A stretch of 64,000 bases of DNA from Takakia lepidozioides (taxonomy: Eukaryota; Streptophyta; Takakiopsida; Takakiales; Takakiaceae): NCBI GenBank assembly GCA_030704615.1, contig CM060731.1, positions 41,168,001 through 41,232,000 of the forward strand, in the 5' to 3' direction. Position 1 is the first letter of the stretch. Each line of letters starts with the position of its first letter. A model generated the notes under the pieces. It was not told where the DNA came from. It searched no databases and saw nothing but the letters and a program-made list of their open reading frames with translations. Of this stretch, positions 57,977 to 64,000 are shown piece after piece. Position numbers and translations under genes: made by a program.

Positions 57977-58225
57977 CGTGATGAACTGGGAATTGTCGGG
58001 CAAGCAGGCACCCACCAAGGCGGCTGTATGAATGACGACATCACATCCACTACAGGCAGCCAGGAGCAACTGAGCATCCTGAACGGCCAGCTCCACCTCC
58101 GGTAGCAGCCCATCCACCACACTGCTGCTCCGCACCAATGCTCGCACGGTGTACCCCTCATGAACCATCGCTAGACACAGACGAACACCTAGAAACCCTG
58201 AGGCACCCGTCAATAGGACCCTCAT
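57977..58225 (-). pseudogene. First exon of an FLDH/DFR-like NAD(P)-dependent reductase, orphan
   Basis: Starts at the ATG at 58225 and runs 83 codons to a GT donor after QFIT, phase 0. It has the extended-SDR glycine motif VLLTGASGFLG, then VRALVRSS, LPEVELA, ACSGCDVVIHTAALV and LPDNSQF. The word order and the splice position match plant farnesol dehydrogenase/dihydroflavonol-4-reductase-like proteins (At4g33360 type), which use NAD(P) on alcohols or ketones. No second exon can be found before the PPR ORF on the same strand. The GD-x-TD stretch that normally follows VELA is shortened to VQD, removing the Asp that contacts the adenine ring. It is probably a truncated gene copy; a very long intron spanning the PPR ORF is the alternative. 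Confidence 0.65.
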
Positions 58226-59770
58226 TGCTTCCTTGCACCACAACCCACTTCATGCACTTGCTCCCTTGGTCGTTGTGCAAGCTTGCAATCTTACCTCCAC
58301 AAAGGATACAACAGGGAGTTTGCGCACGCACAGTAGGTGGATTGGAACTCTTCACCGCATCACCACCACTAATCAAATCCTTCTTGTTGTGTTGTTTCTG
58401 ACTTTCCTGGATGTTCTGTCCTCTGCGCGGAGAGAGAGATGGTGAAGCAAGAGTTGATCACAACAGTGGGAGTCTTGGGCTGTTGGACTAATGTGTCTGA
58501 ATACAATGCAATGAGTGTAGTAGATATGTGAATTCACTGGAATGCTGAAGACTCAACACTTGCTAAGTTCGAGAAGTTTGAGTGCCGCGGATGTGAATAG
58601 TTGACAGCAATGTGTTGGGTGGGCGGTGCCGAAGTGCCTGCAAGTCCATGGAGTGCGGGGCCACGTGCGGGCCCAAGAGATGCGCAGCAGTATGCTGTAG
58701 GATCTCCGCGGGATTCATGGTGTCCGGCTCTCGACTCTCGACTTCTTGCTTTCCTTGCGCTGTAGCTAACCGTTAGCTACGGTCTGCAGTTGCAGTGGTG
58801 GGATGAAAGGTCATATGGTGGTTCGTGACTGCCCGTTGGAGTTGTTGTAAGCAGATTATGATGTTTACCACTTCATGCATTTGCAAGCTGTTGATGGAGG
58901 AAAGTGGACATGGGATCAATCTGTTCTATCCGGATTGCCTCAATATGTGAATGTGACCCTTGGATTGCACGAATACGGGGTTGAGATCCCCGAGAGTTGG
59001 GATTTTGAGGAGCTTACTGTTGTATGGCGGTGGAGAGGGGGATGAAGAAGTGAGCAGACACCTGTTGAATGGGTCGCTTGTTGCCGGAGGTTGCCGTTAG
59101 TGGCAGGGCTTGCGGCAGGGTATGCAATGAATTACCTTGATAGGAGGTACTGAGACATTTGAGGTTATCAGACTTTTAGGCGCTTGTGTAAGAAAAGTAG
59201 AATTAGAAGACGTATCATAATGAAGCAGGAATTAGATTTGTGGACGTGCCAGGAAAGCGTTTTCCACCAGGAGAATGTAAATATACTATCCTCAGCAATG
59301 ATGCAATAGATCTGATTGTTGAAGGAGTGTTGGGAACCAGGGAGTAGTCCAGAGGAGGATGGAAGGAAGAGCTGTCAAGCGGGCAAGATGGAAGCAAGGA
59401 GATGGAGGAGGGGGACTAGAATGCAGACTTGGATTAGGAGCAGCTGATAGGGTTGCTGCAAGGGGAGACTGCTACCCTCTTTGTGAGTTCTATCTGCCAA
59501 GTCTGTAAGAAATCATATCTAGAAGATTGGAATTTGCATAGAGTACGCCCCACATACAGCGACTTGCTGTATTCCTGGGCTCGGTTGCATATGGGGAGGT
59601 GCATGTCTACATAACACTTTAATTACTGAAAGTGTCTGGGGTTGGACTAGTGTTTTTACTTTCATGCTTGACCAAGAGTGAAGCCTACATGCATCAGAAG
59701 AACCTGTTTGGAAGCTATGGCCACTGAGACTGTCTCTCTACAGGTTGCATTTTGTTCTTAGCAGGCACCA
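58226..59770. other. Upstream region between the reductase exon and the SNF2 gene
   Basis: Presumably the promoters of both divergent genes. It holds a 56-residue ATG-started ORF at 58875-59045 (plus) with Trp-rich, protein-like wording (MHLQAVDGGKWTWDQ, EIPESWDFEELTVVWRWRGG). I do not recognise it. The AG just before 59766 suggests a non-coding leader exon of the SNF2 gene somewhere upstream. Confidence 0.4.
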
Positions 59771-62700
59771 ATGGAGAATTTGTTTGCTTCTGGAGAGCCA
59801 TACCTGCAGCAGCAACAAGCAAAGACTCCAAATACAACCACCATGGCTGAGGCACAGTACCAAACATCTGTACCTTCTTCAGATGGTGTCATGCAATGGT
59901 CTTGCCCTCCTGATTTGAGTGAAAGAGGGGAAGGTGAGATCACACACCAATAATCCCCTGTACAATGAAGTAAGGTTTGCTGCCCTCTTTTAAGAAACTT
60001 CACTGGAGGTGGTTTTGTAATGTTTCTTCTCTGTTGAAGTCCATCTGCCTCTGTACCCTGTGCTTCTGAGATTCTTACTCCTCCAATTCCATATCATTCA
60101 GATTGTCAACTGCAGGAGGCAATGTCGTAGAGATGGTCTCTATGGGACATCAACATCGAAACAATGCTCGACGACTCCCAGGAACCTTTCGGCAGCATGA
60201 TCAGGGAAGGTCAAAGCAGAGAGATAGTTCTTTGATTGCTTCTAATTTAAGGTCTCCCAAGAGATTATCACCCAAAGGCATTTTTTTGAATTCAAGTTCG
60301 TCACTAAGAGCCACAAGCAGCACTGCACTTGCCCCATCTGTGAATCTAGCACAGACGGATAGCAGTCATGGAGAGACAGAAGAGTTCCAAGGTGTGATCA
60401 GCGGAGCTCCCACTCCACAAGGTAAGCGAAAACTTCCAAGCTGGGCGGAAGAGGGACAGAAGCGTCCAAAAAAAGTTCATGGAGAAAAGTGGCAAGTTGG
60501 AAGGCATGCCAGCAATACGAGATTTGGGAGGCAATCCTCAGAACTACGCTCAATTTTCAAGAAAGATGGAGCCCAGTCTTTGCCTGATAGGGAAAATTCC
60601 TCAAAATTTATGCCTTCTCATAGAATCTCAATGCGAGCAGGCCAATCAGGTTGCTGGTCTCATTTGGGGCCTTCTGCTGGTTTTGTCAAAGGTGTAGGAA
60701 CCCTTGGGTATTCTGGAACAGTGAAAGATATGAATCTGGGCAGGCCGGAGGCAGATGGGAGCGCAGGAATTCATACGAATGAAGACTCTGCTGATATAGC
60801 TCAAAAGAATATCTCTGGGGAGGTGAGCGCTTCAAGTGAGATAAGAATACGGAGAGCTCTGCCTTCCACCTTTGGTGGATCAACATCAGCCAGATCCAAT
60901 GATCTAAATGCAAACAGTTCTGTAGATGGAGATAGCTCAGCAAAGATGGTGGTGGCTCGTCAAGCTCTTCTGCAGGTCAAAACCTCTGACCATTGCTCAA
61001 ATCGGTGAAATCTTCTTTACTTCTAAATTATTGGTGCTCTAAAAAGATAAAATGTGATCTCATATATGGATATGGCATCCATGTCTAATCAGTATTCTCA
61101 AGGACACTTGCACTGGTTTAACATTTATCAATTGTCTACACTTCCAGGCATTTTCTTTGGCAGATGAAAGGGAGGAAGCAACTCTGGATAAAGGCCTCTT
61201 GGTTGTTCCGCTCCTCAAACATCAGGTGTTTGTGGCTTCTCTTCATGTTTAGGGATAGTTTCTTTGACAATGGTTGTGTACTTCCTTGAAATATTGCTCC
61301 ACCTCTGTTGCATGTCACGATGAAACTATTGGCTACATGGTGCTAGTAATTGTTCCTTAACTGTTAGTAAGGGCTTGGATAGTGATTGATATGTTGTGCA
61401 GAGAATAGCTCTTGCTTGGATGCAGAAAAGGGAGAGTGGAAGGCAGGAGCCATGTGGAGGGATTCTGGCTGATGATCAGGTATACTCTTCTCGGACTTCT
61501 CTTAAATGATCTACTGAGCTTTGTAATTCCAACTGGTTCAGGCCCTCATGTTGTCTATGTAAGGACCACATGGAGTACAAATGGCTTGTGTCTCAGCCTC
61601 TGACAACTTTGTATTCTTTTATTAGGGCCTGGGGAAGACTATTGCTACAATCTCTCTCATTCTGAAGAACAGGGCTCCTGTTAAAAAATCAGACACTGGG
61701 GATGCACAGCTTGCACAGATAGAGGCTTGCACTATTGATCTCGATGATTATGAAGAGGACTCCATTTTGGGGAAGGAGCGAGGCTGGCAAGGAAAGGCAG
61801 AAGGAAGCAACACGACACTGCGAAAGAAAATGGCAAGTAGCAATGAGAGCCAGCCACAGCATGACGATTGCAAGCCTACTACATCTCCTGGCAAAGGCAG
61901 GCCAGCTGCTGGCACACTGGTGGTGTGCCCCACAAGTGTTCTGCGACAGTGGGCACAGGAGATACGGGATAAGGTCACTGTGGAGGCTGGTTTGTCAGTT
62001 TTAATCTACCATGGCACCAACAGGACAAGGGATCCAGAGGAGCTTGCTAAGTATGATGTGATTTTGACCACCTACTCTATTGTTAGCATGGAGGTGCCCA
62101 AGCAGCCCCTGCCCCATGAACCTGATGAATATGGTTTCATCCCTTTTAGCAAGCCGAAGGAGAAGTCAGGGAATGGGGAGAAGCGGAAAGACAAGGGAGG
62201 GGGAAGGTTAGCGGATGGGCAGAATGGTCTGTCACTAGCTTTGGGTTTGGGTCCTTTGGCACGGGTGGCCTGGTTCAGGGTTGTCTTGGACGAGGCCCAA
62301 AGCATCAAGAATTACCGGACGCAGGTTGCTCGTGCAGCCTGGGGTCTCCGGGCTAAGAGGAGATGGTGCCTTAGTGGGACACCTATCCAGAATTCCATTG
62401 ATGATCTTTTCAGCTATTTTCGATTTCTACATTACTTTCCCTGGGACTCATACAAGAAATTTCGCTTGGAGATAAAAGACCCAGTTGTGCGAACACCAAT
62501 AGAAGGCTACAGAAGGCTTCAAGTCATCTTGAAACCAGTTGTTCTGCGGCGTACCAAGGGTAAGAACTCAAAGTATTTGGGGTTGTGGTTATGTAGGTTA
62601 CTGCATTTTGTCGGTGACAGTCATATCAGCAAGACTCTTATGGCCTGTCCACAAGTTACAATAAATTTTGACAAAAGATGTAAGTAGATTTTTGTTAATT

Positions 62701-63817
62701 GATTTGATGCTAGAAGGTAGCTGTGTAGTAGAAAATGTTGTGCTCTAGAAATTGCGGAGTCAAATGTTAGCAGAATCCTGTTAGCTTACTTACACGAGTT
62801 GCTTTTGTTTTAAGTATTATTGTTTGATGCAGCCACTTTCATTGATGGGCAGCCCATTGTGAATCTGCCTCCAAGGATAGTAAAGCTAAAGCAGGCTGAG
62901 TTCAGTATGGAAGAACGCTCATTTTATACAAGTCTTGAGACAGAGATGCGCAAACAGTTTCAGGTGCACTTTCTTCTCCAGCTTAAGTGCTACTTGAATC
63001 TTTAGTCTTGAAGGATGTTGACTGCTTGTCATATGGTTGTCATATCTTACAGATTTGTGGGAATCTATAGAACTTTGACCAGGCTGTGATGATTGACCAA
63101 TCATGCAAACTGGAAGTCCAGAGTTTGAGTAATGAAGTACCACTGAAGTTATGTGCGTTACGCTGGACTATGGGAGCTTTTCATGTAGTTCAGTGAGTGT
63201 TAGTGTCAAATCCCTACAGGTTTGTGGGAATCCATAGAACTTTGACCAGGCTGTGATGATTGACCTATTGTGCAAACTGAAGTCCAGAGTTTGAGTAATG
63301 AAGTATCACTGAAGTTATGTGTGTTATGCCGGCCTATGTGAGCTTTTCATGTCTTATACTTCAGTGAATGTCAGTGTCGAAGCCATTTGGGGTGCAAATA
63401 ATTTGGATTCGATATTATGAATCTTAAAATAAGGGTTCACAGTAGTTTTGTTTTGGTAAGTCAAGCTACAAACCTATATAGTCATCTTTGCCAGGGTTTC
63501 AAGAATGGACTAGTTGCTTTTATTTTTTGTCAGAAGCTGATTTGGTGTTCAAGTCACTCAAGTTGATGAGAAACCATGGGTGGCAAATGCAGATTTATGC
63601 GGCGGCCGGGACGGTGCAAAGCAATTATGTGAACATTCTCTGGATGTTGTTGCGGCTGCGACAGGCATGTGATCACCCAATGCTTGTAAAGATGGGCCGA
63701 AAGGCACAGGCAGCCCACAAGACTGCTCTTGACTCTGCCCGTAGTTTGCCTGGGGCGCAACGTCTTCAGTTGATTATGAGTTTGGATGACAACAGGGCGA
63801 TCTGCCCCATCTGCCAG
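59771..63817 (+). CDS. SNF2 helicase of the Rad5/16 group with RING (CHR27/CHR28/FRG-like), 3' end outside the window
   Basis: Seven in-phase exons: 59771-59933, 60116-60975, 61148-61225, 61402-61479, 61626-62559, 62833-62963, 63593-63817 (823 residues so far). Residues 1-340 are a low-complexity, Ser-rich, basic tail. The helicase core follows: VVPLLKHQRIALAWM (Q-like motif), GGILADDQ/GLGKT (Walker A split by an intron, 391-398), GTLVVCPTSVLRQW, DVILTTYSIV, VVLDEAQSIKN (DEAQ, 615-618), RRWCLSGTPIQNSIDD, PVVLRRTK and LRLRQACDHP. The last codons, RAICPIC, open a RING domain inserted between helicase lobes, the mark of this group. Such proteins remodel chromatin and may act as ubiquitin ligases; Arabidopsis CHR27/28 (FRG1/2) help RNA-directed DNA methylation. 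Remaining RING and helicase C-lobe lie beyond base 64000. Confidence 0.92.
63048..63384 (+). repeat. 167-bp tandem duplication inside a SNF2 intron
   Basis: Copy one at about 63048-63214 and copy two at about 63215-63384 share CAG-TTTGTGGGAATC, ATAGAACTTTGACCAGGCTG, CCAGAGTTTGAGTAATGAAG and GAGCTTTTCATGT with few differences. Both copies begin right after an AG that resembles a splice acceptor. The duplication enlarges the intron between exons 6 and 7. Confidence 0.88.
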
Positions 63818-64000
63818 GTATTCTACTTCACCCTCCTTCCTTCCATTGCTCATCCTCATGGACTTCTAAGTTTGCTCTTGTTACTTTCGTAGTCACCACA
63901 GTAGTTGATCTTTTTGAAACTGAAGGTATTTAAGCCGCCACCTACTACACTGTCAGAGCTCTTGATAAGGGCAAGAGTAGTAGCTAAGAGATTGTGAATG

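Overview
The window is nuclear DNA of a land plant. Every sizeable gene is split by GT-AG introns and belongs to a plant family: a cellulose-synthase-like C glucan synthase, a PLS-type PPR protein, an NYC1/NOL-like reductase, a 2-oxoglutarate oxygenase, a TraB protein, an F-box protein and a Rad5/16-type SNF2 helicase with RING start. Long repeat-rich spacers hold Ty3, copia, LINE, SINE and MITE sequences. The wording of the PPR repeats and the F-box protein suggests a seed-free plant, most likely a fern, but this is inference from style and was not tested by alignment.

Layout. 1-3.6 kb: tandem repeats carrying a near-palindrome, and a LINE-ORF1-like ORF (minus). 3.9-8.7 kb: complete nine-exon TraB gene (plus). 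10.66-10.86 kb: a SINE with a perfect 15-bp target duplication. 11.3-12.5 kb: single-exon F-box gene (plus). 13.5-15.3 kb: repeats and a decayed copia reverse transcriptase. 16.0-17.5 kb: three-exon 2OG-Fe(II) oxygenase with one in-frame TAG. 19.9-21.9 kb: four-exon NYC1/NOL-like SDR whose catalytic Tyr position reads His. 25.4-27.4 kb: 3' exons of an FHA-domain protein. 32.5-36.7 kb: an unknown minus-strand ORF split by a 3.5-kb LTR retrotransposon (5-bp target duplication; gag and integrase/chromodomain only). 36.7-45.3 kb: gene-poor. 45.3-49.0 kb: complete five-exon CSLC gene. 52.7-53.1 kb: PIF/Harbinger-type MITE inside an unidentified, probably decaying coiled-coil gene. 55.3-57.2 kb: PPR ORF (minus) lacking an in-frame ATG and most of its C-terminal E region. 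58.0-58.2 kb: orphan first exon of an FLDH/DFR-like reductase (minus). 59.8-64 kb: SNF2 helicase gene (plus), running off the right edge inside its RING domain.

The genes do not form an operon or an evident cluster; they are independent plant loci. I saw no rRNA, intact tRNA or CRISPR array. I found no new biological system that I could defend. The strongest unusual observations are the nested transposon insertions with exact target duplications, the active-site change in the SDR, the lone nonsense codon in the oxygenase, and the palindrome-bearing repeat array. Exon borders come from reading frame, splice signals and family resemblance only; no alignment or transcript data were available.
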